A stretch of 64,000 nucleotides of DNA from assembly GCA_020186115.1 (NCBI GenBank), contig WSYJ01000166.1:124001-188000 (forward strand). The letters run 5' to 3'. This DNA comes from Histomonas meleagridis. Its lineage: Eukaryota > Parabasalia > Tritrichomonadida > Dientamoebidae. Both the position numbers and the translations under genes were made by a program. Shown here one piece after another: positions 20,518 through 32,218 of the stretch (the stretch's first letter is position 1; every line of letters starts with the position of its first letter). The notes beneath the pieces were generated by a model. It was given only the letters and a program-made list of their open reading frames with translations. It was not told where the DNA came from and searched no databases.

Positions 20518-22512
20518 ATGGGCGATTTTCTTAATAGGAAAACTAATAAAGTATGTCAACAATTTCAAGAACTTTATAATTACACAAGATATGAAGAATC
20601 TGAGCTCGAACCATATATTAGAAAAATATTTCCAAATGGTAATCCACCAGATTTTATCACAAATTCTTTAATTTTTAGCCCATTAACTATATCATTTGAT
20701 AATGACATCTCTAAAATTCAACAATCAATCAGAAGCAAACAGCATCAACTCCAAAGTTTACTTGAACATAAAAATCGCTTACAAAATCGTAAAACCAATG
20801 TTAATACCAAGGAAATCATTCAAAAATTACGAGATGATATACAAGCACTTGAAGCAGAATTAAAAGAAATATCATCATCAAATACGTATTCATATACTTA
20901 TACATATGACAAGAGCGCCTTACTTCTAAAATATAATTCTGAGATTGCCACACAAGAAGAATCAGCACGTCAACTTCAATTAGAAATCCAAGAACTTGAA
21001 TATCAACTTAAAGAATGCATGAGTGAACTTAATAAAACTCAAGCAACAAATGCGATGTTTAAAGAACAATTCGACAAATCTACAAAAGCACTTGTAGACT
21101 ATAGACGAACCTTAAAGCGTCTGAACGTTGCTGCTGATGAACTGAACAAAAACCGTCAGCAACTTTTTCAACGCAGTCAAAATCTCACACAATTAATTCA
21201 AGAGCTCCAAATCAGCAAAAACAACAATGAGAAAGAAATTCATTCTCTAGATGAACAAGTTATGGAATATCAACAACTAATTTCATCATATCAATTTTTA
21301 GAAGATCAAATTAATGATCAAGGAAAACAACAAGAAAATGCATTAATGAAAATGGTTGAAGCTGTAGAACGCTATGAAGAATATAATGCTGAGACTCAAA
21401 AGAGCATAATGTTACGTGATTCATATTTACAAGAAATTAAACGATTAAAAGAATTAGTTAATACAACAACAAAACAATTTGAAGCATCATTAAATGAACA
21501 TGAAAAATTTCTTCGAAACAAATTCGAAGAAGTCATTGAACAAATTCGACAAAAAATATTTTCACTTGAAACAGAAAATCTTCACCTTAAAAAAGATAAA
21601 GAAAATTATCTTCAACGATTAGTTACATCAAAACAAGAAAATCATCTTTTAAAGATCGCGAAAGAAGATTTAGGCTTTACAAAGTTTATCGAAACTATGG
21701 CACATCTTAAAGCTGAAATAGAATCGTTATATTCGAAACGTAATCAACTTAATTCCGACATAACAAAATCGACGAATAACATCGATGAAATTAATAGTCA
21801 ACTTATAATAACAGGAACAAACGCTCGAAATGAACAAACTGAAATGAAGAAAAGAATTCAAATGATTGAAACAGAAATCGAATTACAAAAATCGACTTTT
21901 GACGAAATGAAAGAAAAAAACGCAAAATATTCGATTGAGAACCAAAAACTTCGGAATGAAATTCTAAATATTCAACGAAATTCTTCGAATGAATGTCAAA
22001 GCAAACTTAAGAATAAAGAAGTTGAAATCCAACAACTTAAAATGCAAATCGAAGCAACACATTCGACAAATCAAAAATCACTTTCCGAAATGCAACAAGC
22101 AGTTTTAGCATTTAGACAACATGCTGATAAATGGAAACTGAAAACGCAATCGATAAATATCGAAGCAAATGATACGAAAAAAGAAATCGAAATACAAAAC
22201 GATGATCTTAATGACAAAATTTTGGGGTTGGAAAAGGAATTAGAAAAAAGAAAAATATTAAAAGAAAATTGTAATAATATGTTAATAACAATGGAGAAAC
22301 AAATTAAAGAATTAAAACAACAAATTGTTGTTAGTGAAAGAAAACAAAGAAATCAGGCAAATGTAATGGCGCAATTGGTGTCAAAGCAAAATAAATATAA
22401 TGAAGAAATAAGAAGAAAAGAGGATTTGTACGAGAAGTTGAAAGTTAAAGTAAAAAGAGGTAAAAGAGAATTGGATAAAAAAGATGTTGTTAATGATAAA
22501 TATTCGATATAA
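20518..22512 (+). CDS. Long coiled-coil protein
   Basis: 664 residues. After ~65 non-coiled residues the protein is nearly all heptad-type coiled coil rich in Glu, Lys, Gln and Asn, broken at about residues 130-145 (SSSNTYSYTYTYDKS). No recognisable motor, GRIP or other domain, so a structural or cytoskeletal part is likely but the function is unknown. The last ~30 codons and 3' flank are present three times in tandem downstream. Confidence 0.7.
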   Translation: MGDFLNRKTNKVCQQFQELYNYTRYEESELEPYIRKIFPNGNPPDFITNSLIFSPLTISFDNDISKIQQSIRSKQHQLQSLLEHKNRLQNRKTNVNTKEIIQKLRDDIQALEAELKEISSSNTYSYTYTYDKSALLLKYNSEIATQEESARQLQLEIQELEYQLKECMSELNKTQATNAMFKEQFDKSTKALVDYRRTLKRLNVAADELNKNRQQLFQRSQNLTQLIQELQISKNNNEKEIHSLDEQVMEYQQLISSYQFLEDQINDQGKQQENALMKMVEAVERYEEYNAETQKSIMLRDSYLQEIKRLKELVNTTTKQFEASLNEHEKFLRNKFEEVIEQIRQKIFSLETENLHLKKDKENYLQRLVTSKQENHLLKIAKEDLGFTKFIETMAHLKAEIESLYSKRNQLNSDITKSTNNIDEINSQLIITGTNARNEQTEMKKRIQMIETEIELQKSTFDEMKEKNAKYSIENQKLRNEILNIQRNSSNECQSKLKNKEVEIQQLKMQIEATHSTNQKSLSEMQQAVLAFRQHADKWKLKTQSINIEANDTKKEIEIQNDDLNDKILGLEKELEKRKILKENCNNMLITMEKQIKELKQQIVVSERKQRNQANVMAQLVSKQNKYNEEIRRKEDLYEKLKVKVKRGKRELDKKDVVNDKYSI

Positions 22513-23080
22513 ATAAAAAATTTGTGTGAAGAGTGAATTTTTTTTATTTTAAAAACACTAAAATAATTTTTTTTAATTCATTACAGATAATTCACATAAT
22601 TTTTAATAAATTATCGAAATAATAAAGTGGTTAATATACAAAATAGGAAGAAAAGAGGATTTGTACGAGAAGTTGAAAGTTAAAGTAAAAAGAGGTAAAA
22701 GAGAATTGGATAAAAAAGATGTTGTTAATGATAAATATTCGATATAAATAAAAAATTTGTGTGAAGAGTGAATTTTTTTTATTTTAAAAACACTAAAATA
22801 ATTTTTTTTTAATTCATTACAGATAATTCACATAATTTTTAATAATTGATCGAAATAATAAAGTGGTTAATATACAAAATAGGAAGAAAAGAGGATTTGT
22901 ATGAGAAGTTGAAAGTTAAAGTGGTAAGAGGTAAAAGAGAACTGGATAAGAAGGATGTTGTTAATGATAAATATTCGATATAAATAAAAAATTTGTTTGA
23001 AGAATGAATTTTTTTTTTTTATTTTATAGATAATTTATATAATTTCTATCACTTGTTTGAAATAGAGTAGTTAATATACA
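22416..23080 (+). repeat. Three tandem copies of the 3' end of the coiled-coil gene
   Basis: Copies begin at 22416, 22651 and 22887 with a period of 235-236 bp. Each holds the last ~31 codons (KEDLYEKLKVKVKRG... to ...DKYSI), the TAA and the same 3' flank. Copy 2 is nearly identical to copy 1. Copy 3 has several substitutions and a shortened tail. Only copy 1 belongs to the gene. Confidence 0.85.
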
Positions 23081-23227
23081 AAATAAGCAAAAAAATATTT
23101 TTATTATGATAATTTCAACAAAAAAGTTAAACAATGTTAAAAAAAGAAAAACATCACAAAACTACAAAAAGAAATCAGAAAAAAAATATAAGTAAAAGTT
23201 AAATTCCAAAATAATAACAAAAAATTT

Positions 23228-24019
23228 TTATTGAAAATATTTTGTTGGATAATATGTGAAAACAAAATTGAATCCAATCTTTGGGAAAACAAAATCTAAA
23301 ACAAAATATGGATGTCCGCTGTGCGCTGCAAGATCTGCAATCTTAAATAGAACAAATAAAATTGATGAAAATGGAACTAATTGATATAACGATAAAACAT
23401 ATTCTTGAGCAAAAATAAATTCTTGAGAAAAGCAGATGAGCATAAAGGTAACTAACATAATGCGTTTGACGTAATGGAACGGATAAAGCATAAATCTTCT
23501 GTTTGATTTGAAAATCTTATCATCAAGATAATCAACAACACATGGAAAAGAATAAACAGTGGCTATAATATAAAGAACAACCACTGGACGAAATGCCATT
23601 GATGCATTCCATATATAATTTACAAGAAGTTGAGAATTCCCAAATTCTGATAAAATTGTAATGATGCAACGACTAATTGGCCTCTTGAAAAACCTATAGA
23701 AAAGATCAAAAGGACATAAGTTTAAAATTGACCATACGATTGCGTATATTGAATATATTTGCTTATTATGTCTTTCTGGAAGATCTTTCGAAACTAACCA
23801 CCCAAATAAACAACGCGGTCCATAAAGTAATATAAACCCAAGAATAAAGCTCCTCCATCCTTGAAATCCATTGTTCCTAGGTGATGATCTTAAGAATAAG
23901 CAAACATAAATACATTGAATCATATAAAATCCGGGATAGTAGTCTGAGTGGAAAATAATTTGCATCAAATCATTAAAAGTTAATTCTTGAATAGTTCCAA
24001 TTAAATCTTCCAAAGGCAT
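23228..24019 (-). CDS. TRIC-like (TMEM38) cation channel
   Basis: 263 residues from the ATG at 24019 (an upstream in-frame GTG is unlikely). About seven hydrophobic segments. The segment IVWSILNLCPFDLFYRFFKRP parallels the TRIC signature 'IWYLVFYCPFDLFYK...P', and an earlier glycine-rich membrane segment (GFILLYGPRCLFG) sits at the expected distance. TRIC channels pass K+ to balance Ca2+ release across the ER. The second KEV-type signature is not evident, so assignment is moderate. The leader has a TTTCACAG initiator. Confidence 0.5.
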   Translation of the reverse strand: MPLEDLIGTIQELTFNDLMQIIFHSDYYPGFYMIQCIYVCLFLRSSPRNNGFQGWRSFILGFILLYGPRCLFGWLVSKDLPERHNKQIYSIYAIVWSILNLCPFDLFYRFFKRPISRCIITILSEFGNSQLLVNYIWNASMAFRPVVVLYIIATVYSFPCVVDYLDDKIFKSNRRFMLYPFHYVKRIMLVTFMLICFSQEFIFAQEYVLSLYQLVPFSSILFVLFKIADLAAHSGHPYFVLDFVFPKIGFNFVFTYYPTKYFQ

Positions 24020-24049
24020 TAGCCCCTTAGTTAATTTTTTAACTGTCAC

Positions 24050-24525
24050 TGTGAAAAAAAAACATAAAAAAAAAAAGAATTTAATCTTTAATTTTTAAGG
24101 CATTAACTGATCTTTAGAGGGAATTTTTCTCTTTAAAGCCTATCTCTTATTTTCCTATTTTTTTTCATTTTGAAGGAAAGATATTCATTACTTATAAAAT
24201 ATTGATTAAAGTCATTTAATATGTGAAAACTACTTGTTTCTCAACAGCAATGATTTACTTTCTAATCAAGCATTTCTTAATTTTTTCATCATTATTTTTC
24301 ATTATGAATCAACTAGAAACTTTTGTCAAAGCGTATTAAAACTTAACGTTTTAATTTACTTATTTAGTACGTAGCCGAAATTAAACAAGTTCCGATTTCA
24401 GAATCGTTGTTTATCATTAAAAAACCTGTAAGATAAAAACCAATGACTTTTCATTCAACTTTTGCACTTTTTCAATCGATATCAACTGAAAACCGATACA
24501 ATTCACAAAAAAGTGGCAGACAAAA
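24050..24525. other. Divergent intergenic region
   Basis: Upstream DNA of the TRIC-like gene (-) and the SCAMP gene (+). It holds an AAAACCGAT element near 24490 and TCACA at 24503-24507 as a candidate initiator for SCAMP, 21 nt before its ATG. No gene seen. Confidence 0.45.
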
Positions 24526-25566
24526 ATGACCGAGAATCCGTTCGACAATTATAACAACGATAATCCTTTTGCTGCCGACGAATATGGAGCACCGGCCGAC
24601 AATCCATTTGCCCAACCAGCATACTCACAAACAACAACAACAACTACCACCCATAAAGATGATTCTGATTCATCCTCTTCATCCTCTTCATCCTCTTCTT
24701 CTCATAAATATAACTACACTCCATCAATGCCAACAACATCTTCTTCATCTGGTTCACAGTTCAAAGATCCCGTTACTGGTGTTCCAATAACTGATGATGA
24801 TCTTCGTCGACGCGAAGAAATGCTTGCTCGCAGAGAACGTGAAATTGAAGCTCTTGAAAATCGAGTGTCATCTGGTGATATTCCAAAAGTTCAAACTCGC
24901 AAAAATTTCCCACCACTTCTTAAATGGTGGGCATATCATCCCGATGAAGATCTTCCTGAAAAATCAGTTACCATTGCAAAGCAAATATTTTATGTCTACT
25001 TAGCTACAGTTGCTGTTTATCTTATCAATTGTATCGGATGTTTCTGTTGCCTTGCATCAGCTGAACACACATCATCACCAGCCACAAAGATTGTTCTTTC
25101 ACTTCTTTTCCTTATTATTTTCTGCCCGATTTCATTTGAAGTTTCATATTTCGTTCTTTATGATGCACTAGCTCGAGGTAAAGCACTTCGTTTCTTCTGC
25201 TTCATGGCAACATACATCATTTGGTGCGGCATTTTGGTATTCAATCTCATTGGTATTGATGATTCAGGATCAGTTGGTTATATCCAAATGATTAATCTCT
25301 TTGGTGGTCCAGCAGGAGTTGCGATCATAGCCCTCATTTTCTGCATTTTAGGTACACTTGATGTTGCTGCAATGGTGTTCACATTCATCAGACTCTTCAG
25401 GTATTACAAATCAGAAGGACTCGAAAAGAAGGCATATGGAGAAGCTGCAGTTATTGCTGCCGAAAAAGCAAAGGAAAACAAGGATACAATCATCGACGTG
25501 GCAAAAGAAAACCCTGAATTCGTAGCAAACGCTGCTGCTACTGCAACAACTTATGCCTATGAATAA
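24526..25566 (+). CDS. Secretory carrier membrane protein (SCAMP)
   Basis: 346 residues with three N-terminal NPF motifs (positions 4-6, 13-15, 26-28), which bind EH domains. Then come a Thr tract and a Ser tract encoded by TCN repeats, and a short coiled coil (DDLRRREEMLARREREIEAL). The conserved FPPLLKWWAYHPDEDLP segment precedes four membrane spans. This is the full SCAMP layout. SCAMPs cycle between Golgi, endosomes and plasma membrane and act in vesicle fusion and recycling. Codon use here is richer in C/G-ending codons than most neighbours, suggesting high expression. Confidence 0.92.
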   Translation: MTENPFDNYNNDNPFAADEYGAPADNPFAQPAYSQTTTTTTTHKDDSDSSSSSSSSSSSHKYNYTPSMPTTSSSSGSQFKDPVTGVPITDDDLRRREEMLARREREIEALENRVSSGDIPKVQTRKNFPPLLKWWAYHPDEDLPEKSVTIAKQIFYVYLATVAVYLINCIGCFCCLASAEHTSSPATKIVLSLLFLIIFCPISFEVSYFVLYDALARGKALRFFCFMATYIIWCGILVFNLIGIDDSGSVGYIQMINLFGGPAGVAIIALIFCILGTLDVAAMVFTFIRLFRYYKSEGLEKKAYGEAAVIAAEKAKENKDTIIDVAKENPEFVANAAATATTYAYE

Positions 25567-26637
25567 TAAAATCAATCATGATGAGTAAAACAACAAACTG
25601 ATTAATTTAGGATTTTACATCAAAACTGTTGATAACGATCAAAACGAATTCAATGCTTTGAGTGGTTAAACGTTTGACAAACGTTTAAACTTTTTTTAAA
25701 TGAAAATATCTCATTTTATAATCATTTAATATTCCTTAACATAAATTGTTTAGAATGAATATACAATATATAATATTATATTAAAATTAAAAGTCTTTTT
25801 ATTTTCACTTTTTTCAGATTAAATTTTTTTCGAAATTTTATGGGAAATAGCTTGAAGTCGCCAATATTGTTTATCTTTGTTTTTCTCCCTCCAATTCTCA
25901 ATTTTAAAACAAAATTTCTATTGCTTGACAATTTTCATGAAAATATATAATAAGAGGGACATACATGTTTTATTCCATATGCAAATTGGTAGAGTTCATA
26001 TTAATAATATATTTTACAATATTAAACCAATAAAAGATCAAAACTTGAACACACAATGTGTATCATAAAATAAATTATTTTATTGATATATCAATGATAA
26101 CTTTAGCATTTAATTAAAAGTGTAGCACATTTCTGGAACTTTACATTGGTGATTCATTATTTCATAATTTATTACAAATGAATGTACAAAATCAGTGAAA
26201 CCAGGAAACCTCAAGTCGCATAAAAATGATGCAAGAAAGGATTCAAAACCGATTACATAAAATATAGAAAAAATGTCATAACGATCGTTTTTTATACAAT
26301 TCATAAAAATAACAACTGGCTTTTACCAAAAAATTTATTCATTTTTTGGTATTAAATATTTAAATTAATCTTCTTAATTAAATATTAATTACCTATTTTT
26401 TTAAAATAATGATTGGGTTTTCATTAATCATAGTTTAAACACTAAAGTAAATGAAGTCTGGAATCAATTCGTTTATGAACCATAATCAACAATTAATTGT
26501 ATATTTTTAAAAACCTTTTTCTTCTATCTTTTTACGAATCAGAACAATAAACAGGTCATCATAAACATTATTAATTTTTATGAATGAAAAATAAAAATTA
26601 TTGCTTTTTTGTTTATTAAAGTTTGGAATCACTTTTT
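25567..26637. other. Gene-poor interval, ~1.1 kb
   Basis: AT-rich. Two frames of ~60 codons (25877-26068 +, 26110-26304 -) have no recognisable features. Nothing else supported. Confidence 0.4.
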
Positions 26638-29600
26638 TTAATTTGCTTCACATTTATCATGAATTAAATTGGTAATTTCCATGTGACCTTTTTTAGTAGC
26701 ATATATAAGTGCATTCCAATTTATTTTAAATAATTTCCAAATATTATTTTGATATTTTATTTTATAATAATAAACTTTTAATATGAACAATTAACAGCAC
26801 ATTTAGCATCAATATCAATTCCTTCTTGTTCAAGAAGTAATTTGGCTATTTCTATGCGATTATATGCAGCTGCACAAATGAGTGCTGTTCGAAATATTTA
26901 AAATAATTTCCAAATAACACTTTGAAATTTTAAAATACTAAAATAAACATAAAACAAAATAAGGAAATATCTTTAACATTGATATCGATTCCTTCTTTTT
27001 TAAGAAGTAATTCAACAATTTGATTTTTCCCTTTTTTAGATGCTATAATAAGTATTGTTTGAAAAAATTTCAATAAATTCCAAATATTATTTTGAAATTT
27101 TAAGTAATTAAAACAAATATTAAATAAAACATAAAAAATATTTTTAGCATTAACATCAATTCCTTCTTGTTCAAGAAGTAAATTTACAACTTCTGTGTAA
27201 CCAAATAAAAATGCGATCATTAATGGGGTATAAAATAATCAAAATTAACGCCAAGTTATTCAAATAAAGTTTAAATTATCAAAATAAAAATAATCTGCAT
27301 TTATATCAATATCTTTTTGTTCCAAAAGTAATTTCATTATCTCTATATTATTATTTCTAGCTGCTATATAAAATGCTGTTTTAAGTTTTTAAGTTAAATT
27401 ATTCTAAATTATTGAAATAAATGTTTTTATTAAATTATTATAATAAATATTAAGTATGAAAAATTAATATAAATTTACATAAATAAACATCATATTATTA
27501 AAATAAATATGATATAGTTAAAGTAAATAGTTTTTGCATTAACATCAATTCCTTCTTGTTCAAGAAGTAATTTAACCATTTCTAAATTATCATTCTTAAC
27601 TGCAATATGTAATGGAGTTTGGAATTATTCAAATAAATACCAAATCATTAGAAGAAATATAAAACAATTAAAAGAAATATAAAATTTTGAAAATAAAGTT
27701 TAAAACAAATAATTAAATTTTAAATTATTAAAATGAATATAAAATTAACAAAATAGATGTCAAATTATTAGAATAAATTCCAAATAAATTTAGTAAACAT
27801 TAAGTTCATAAAACAATTATCAAATCAATTAAACAAATTCCAAAACATTCAATCAAACTTTAAATGAATAAAATGAATTCTAAACACTGAAAATAAATAC
27901 CAAATCATTGGAATAAACATAAAATTATTAAAATGAATGTCAAATATTTAAAAGAAATACCTTTTTCGTTAACATCAATTTCTTCATGTTCTAAAAGTAA
28001 TTTAACAATTTCTATGTTATCATATTTAACTGCTAAATGAAATGGTGATTGAAATTAATAAAATAATTCCCAAATAATGAAAATAATTTCCAAATATGGT
28101 AAAGAAATATAAAATTCAAATAATAAATTACAAATCACTAAAGCAAACTTTAAATTGTTAAAACAATTTTCAAATCATAAATATAAACAAAAAATTATGA
28201 ATACAAATTTTTAAAATATGCAAATAAAATCTAAATCATTATGTTAAACATGAAAATATTAATATAAATTTCCAATTGTTTAAAGAAATTTTTAAATTAT
28301 GTTTTTAAATAAATATCAAACTAGTAAAATAAAAATTCATTGCATTAATATTAATATTGTTTTGTGCTAAAAGTAATTTCACGATTTCAATGTTATTATT
28401 TTTAACTGCAATGTGAAGAGGTGTTTTAAATATATTAAATAAACTCCAAATCATTCGAATAAATTTCAAACTTGTTTAATAAATATAAAATTATTTAAGC
28501 AAACTATAAATACTTAAAATAAATTGAAAATTATAAAAACATATTCTAAATACATAAAACATATATAAAATAGTGAAAACAAACTTTAAAAATATTAAAT
28601 AAATTACAAATTAACAAAAGAAATCCAAAATTATAAAAATTAACATCAAATTCATGAAAAAAAATTTGAAATCATTAAAATATATACCAAATCTTGAAAA
28701 TAAACATAAAATTAATCAAATAAATGCCAAATTGTCTAAGCAAATATAAAATATTCAAAATATATTTCAAATTATTGGAATAAATTGGAAATTATACAAA
28801 TAAATCTTAAATTTTTAAAACGAATTACAAACTATTAAAATAATCCCAAAACTATTAAAATTAATTCCAAACTAATAAAATAAATTTTAAGTTATTAATA
28901 CAAACAATATTATATTAAAACAAATTTTAAATTATTAGAATATATATAAAATTAAATATAGAAATTGTTTTTGCATTAATATTAATTTCTTCATGCTCTA
29001 AAAGTAATTTGACTATTTCTATATTATTGTTCTTAACTGCTAAATGTAGTGGTGTTTCAAATTAAGAAAACAAATTCCAAATGATCAAAATGGATATAAA
29101 ATCAATAAAACAAACATAAAATCATCCAAACAAACTTTAAATTATTCAAACAAACCCAAAATAATTCAAATAAATATTAAATTATACAAATAGATATAAA
29201 ATTATTTGAATATATTTCAAATTGGTGAAACAAATATCAAATATTCAAAATAAATCTCAAATCTTTAAAATAAACAGTAAATTTGCAAAATAAACATTAA
29301 ATTATAAAAATAAATCGGAAGAGATTAAATTAAATATAAAATTGGTCAAACCAACGTCAAATTATAAATGTAAATATCAAATTATAAAAATAAATATCAA
29401 ATTATAAAAGTAAATTTCAAATTATAAAAGTAAATATCAAATTGTCAAAATAAACATTAATTTGATTAGAAAAACCCAAAAACATTTGAAAAAAATTCAA
29501 ATTATAAAAATATATATCAAATTTTAAATAACAACATTAAATATGTAATATGAATAGTAAACAATAAAAACAAACATTTGATGCATTAATATTGATTTCA

Positions 29601-30128
29601 GGATATTTTAATAGTAATTTAACCATTTTAATATTGTTGTGTTGAACTGCCAAATGAAGCGGTGTTTTAAATGTGTGTATAAAATACCAAATCATATAAA
29701 TTAATTTCAAATTTTTGTAATAAACATAAAATTATTATAATAAATTTTAAAAATTTGAAACAAATTCCAAATTTTTATAACAAATTTCAAATCATTAAAA
29801 TTAATTCCAAAACATTAAAACATATAACAAATTGTTAAAATTAATATAAAAACAAAAAAATAAACATTTATTGGGTTAATATCAATACCTTTTTGAGCTA
29901 AAAGAATTTTAACGATTTCAATTCTATTATGTTCAACTGCCAAATGAAGTGCTGTTTCAAATTATGCATATAAGTTTTATTTTATGATAACGAATTTCAA
30001 GCATTTAAAGTAAATTATTTTAAATCATTAAAATGAAGATTTTCTTCATTAAAATTTGCTCCTTTTTTTAAAAGCAATTCAACCAATTCTGTGTAACCAT
30101 TTTTAGATGCAAACATAAGTGCTGTATT
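26638..30128 (-). repeat. Ankyrin-unit array ii: 12 units, many with long low-complexity spacers
   Basis: Twelve stop-free units run from NTALMFASKNG (from 30128) to a final WNALIYATKKGHMEI unit that ends in TAA at 26638. Six consecutive units read x-T/S-[AP]-L/F-H-[LI]-AV and are each exactly 31 codons. Spacers are 77 to 80 nt at the two ends but ~155 to ~540 nt in the middle, built from degenerate repeats of the type CAAATTATTAAAATAAAT. All are on the minus strand behind the locus ii DUF3447 gene. Confidence 0.85.
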
Positions 30129-30199
30129 AAATAATTCAAATAACTTCCAAATATTGTTTCAAAATATCAAATCAAATATTTAAAATTTAAACAACATAA

Positions 30200-31574
30200 T
30201 TAAACATCTGTTGCATTAATATCAATTCCTTCTTGTTCTAAAAGATATATAATAAGTTCAACATTTCCATGTCCAATAGCAAACTCCAAAATATTTTTTG
30301 GAATTTGATTATTTATAAGAAAATGTTTAACAAGATACAAATTACCAGTTATAGCAGATTCATTAATAATAGAATCATTAATTTTCACTTCTTTTTCTTC
30401 TAAATATGATAAAATTTCAAAATTACTACTATCAACACAAAAATATCTCAGATCATTTATATTAGTTGTTGGAGTTTCAGATTTAAATCTGCTATACATA
30501 GAAGATATTCCAAAGCCTCCAAAATTTGTTTGATTTTGAAATCTATTTCCAAAAAAAGAAGAACTACCAAATGGCGATTTACAAGAATTACCATCAGAAC
30601 TTTGCTGATTGGTTTCATCCAATTTTTCTAATTTATTATCATAAATATATTTAAAGATATCATTATGATGAAACTTAATTGCTGTTTCATATGCACCTTC
30701 AAATGATGAATGATTTAGTTCACATAAATGAATAATTTCTTCATTTCCACCTGCAACTGCATATTTACCTGTGAAAAATAATCTAGCGTCATTCATAAGT
30801 AAATATTTAAAACATTTAACTGATCCAAAAAATGCTGCATAATCAATTAATGAAACATTATTTTGATTAATAAAGTCACATCTTTCATATATTGATGGTG
30901 CAATTTGTTGCTTAAAATCAAAATTATCATGCGATGATATTTCTTGAAGTTTTTCAATATCATCATTCCGAATTATTTTCGCAATTTCATTTGAATTAAC
31001 TCCTTCTTTAATTAATTTCTTATGAAGCTCGAAATTGTTTTTTGAGATTTCTTTATAATTACCTAAAAATTTATTCTCAAATGGATTTTTAAAACCAAAG
31101 CCAGTGAATATATCATTGAATTCTTTTTCTGTTTTATAATGTGCAAAATATTTCGATTTAATATTTTTTAGTAATGCTTGCATCAATTAAATTTTGTTCA
31201 ATCATTTTCTCAATTAAATAATATGATTCTTGTGTTTTATTTTTAATGATACATTTAACGAAAATATCAATGATTTTGATGTTTTTGTCAATTTCTTCTT
31301 CTCTCTTTTGAAGTTGGAGTAAATAATTCAAATATTTATCAAATAAAGATTTTTGAGAACAAAATGAAGAAAAAACTAAATTGCATATAACAGTATTAAA
31401 TGAATATGGGAAAGTTAAATCGAATAATTTCATTGTTTGTTGAATTGAAGTTTCAATATTTTCTTCAGTTAAATTAAATATGATTTTGTCAAGTGAAGTT
31501 AGTAATTCCATGTAATTAGATTTGCTTACCTTATTTAAAGAATTTTCTTGATTTGTAATCTCTTGTTTCGACAT
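30200..31574 (-). pseudogene. DUF3447/ankyrin gene, locus ii, with one frameshift
   Basis: Two overlapping frames: 31574-31158 (N-terminal domain, from ATG at 31574) and 31186-30200 (SLYERCDF/NVSLIDYAAFF core to EQEGIDINATD). Comparison with the paralogues shows they are one protein. The break is at a run of six T (plus strand, 31164-31169), where one base fewer restores the frame, giving ITKNIKSKYFAHY. It may be a real mutation or a sequencing error in a homopolymer. An insert of Ser/Phe/Gly-rich residues (~200-230 of the second frame) is absent from the other loci. The downstream array starts 77 nt after the last codon. Confidence 0.75.
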
Positions 31575-32218
31575 AAAACAATATGGTGAGAACAACGGTT
31601 TTCATATTCAAAATTGAATTAATTCGAACGACCAACTTTTTTTGATAAATTGAATTGCAATTAGCAATCAACATGTTGATTAAGTATTCAAATTTGAAAA
31701 GTGTTCTAGAATACCGCTAAATTTCATCATATGATATGAAAGAGAGAGAGAAATTCCAATGGTTTGAAACAAAAGTAAAAATGGTCTTTGAATAAGATAA
31801 AACGGCTTCTTGTTTTTGTTCAACAGCAAATTTATGGTAAACACAAAGAAAGATCTCAAAATTTCACCCTTCTCAGATATTTTCCTGGTTACAATTTAAA
31901 AATGCATTACCTGATATGTTCATCACTTTAATATAAAAAAAAATATTTATAATAAAAATACTTTTAACAACAAAATTAAGTAACATCATGAACAATGTTA
32001 ATAATTTTTTGAACCTTTTCAAGTTCTAATTGTGACTTTGGTTCAGTAAAACGACCGTTAACCAACGGGACTTTTGAGCATGCTCAATTTGAAGCACAAA
32101 AAAGACGTTAAATCACCTCATTTAAATCGATTAAATTTTTGTGAACCTTATTTTTTCGGTTTTATTTTGATTCTTTAACTTAATTTCAGTGAAAGTTAAC
32201 GAACTCTTTGGTGATTCT
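31575..32218. other. Intergenic divergent region
   Basis: Upstream DNA of the locus ii gene (-) and the Pmp-like gene (+). Holds a GA microsatellite-like stretch near 31740. No gene seen. Confidence 0.4.

Noticed and set aside
24665-24705. TCN microsatellite as a mobile-element scar
   Set aside because: It is in frame in SCAMP and encodes a serine linker; ordinary codon-repeat expansion.
26110-26304. Minus-strand 64-codon frame
   Set aside because: No recognisable features and no paralogue in the window; could be chance in AT-rich DNA.
27233-30205. CRISPR-like array
   Set aside because: Regular repeat/spacer look, but the repeated parts are coding ankyrin units with synonymous variation and the gaps are low-complexity DNA of variable length.
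32160-32190. Intron acceptor (…TTTCAG) before the Pmp-like gene supplying a signal peptide exon
   Set aside because: No donor site or signal-peptide exon found upstream, and the motif does not match the trichomonad 3' splice signal.
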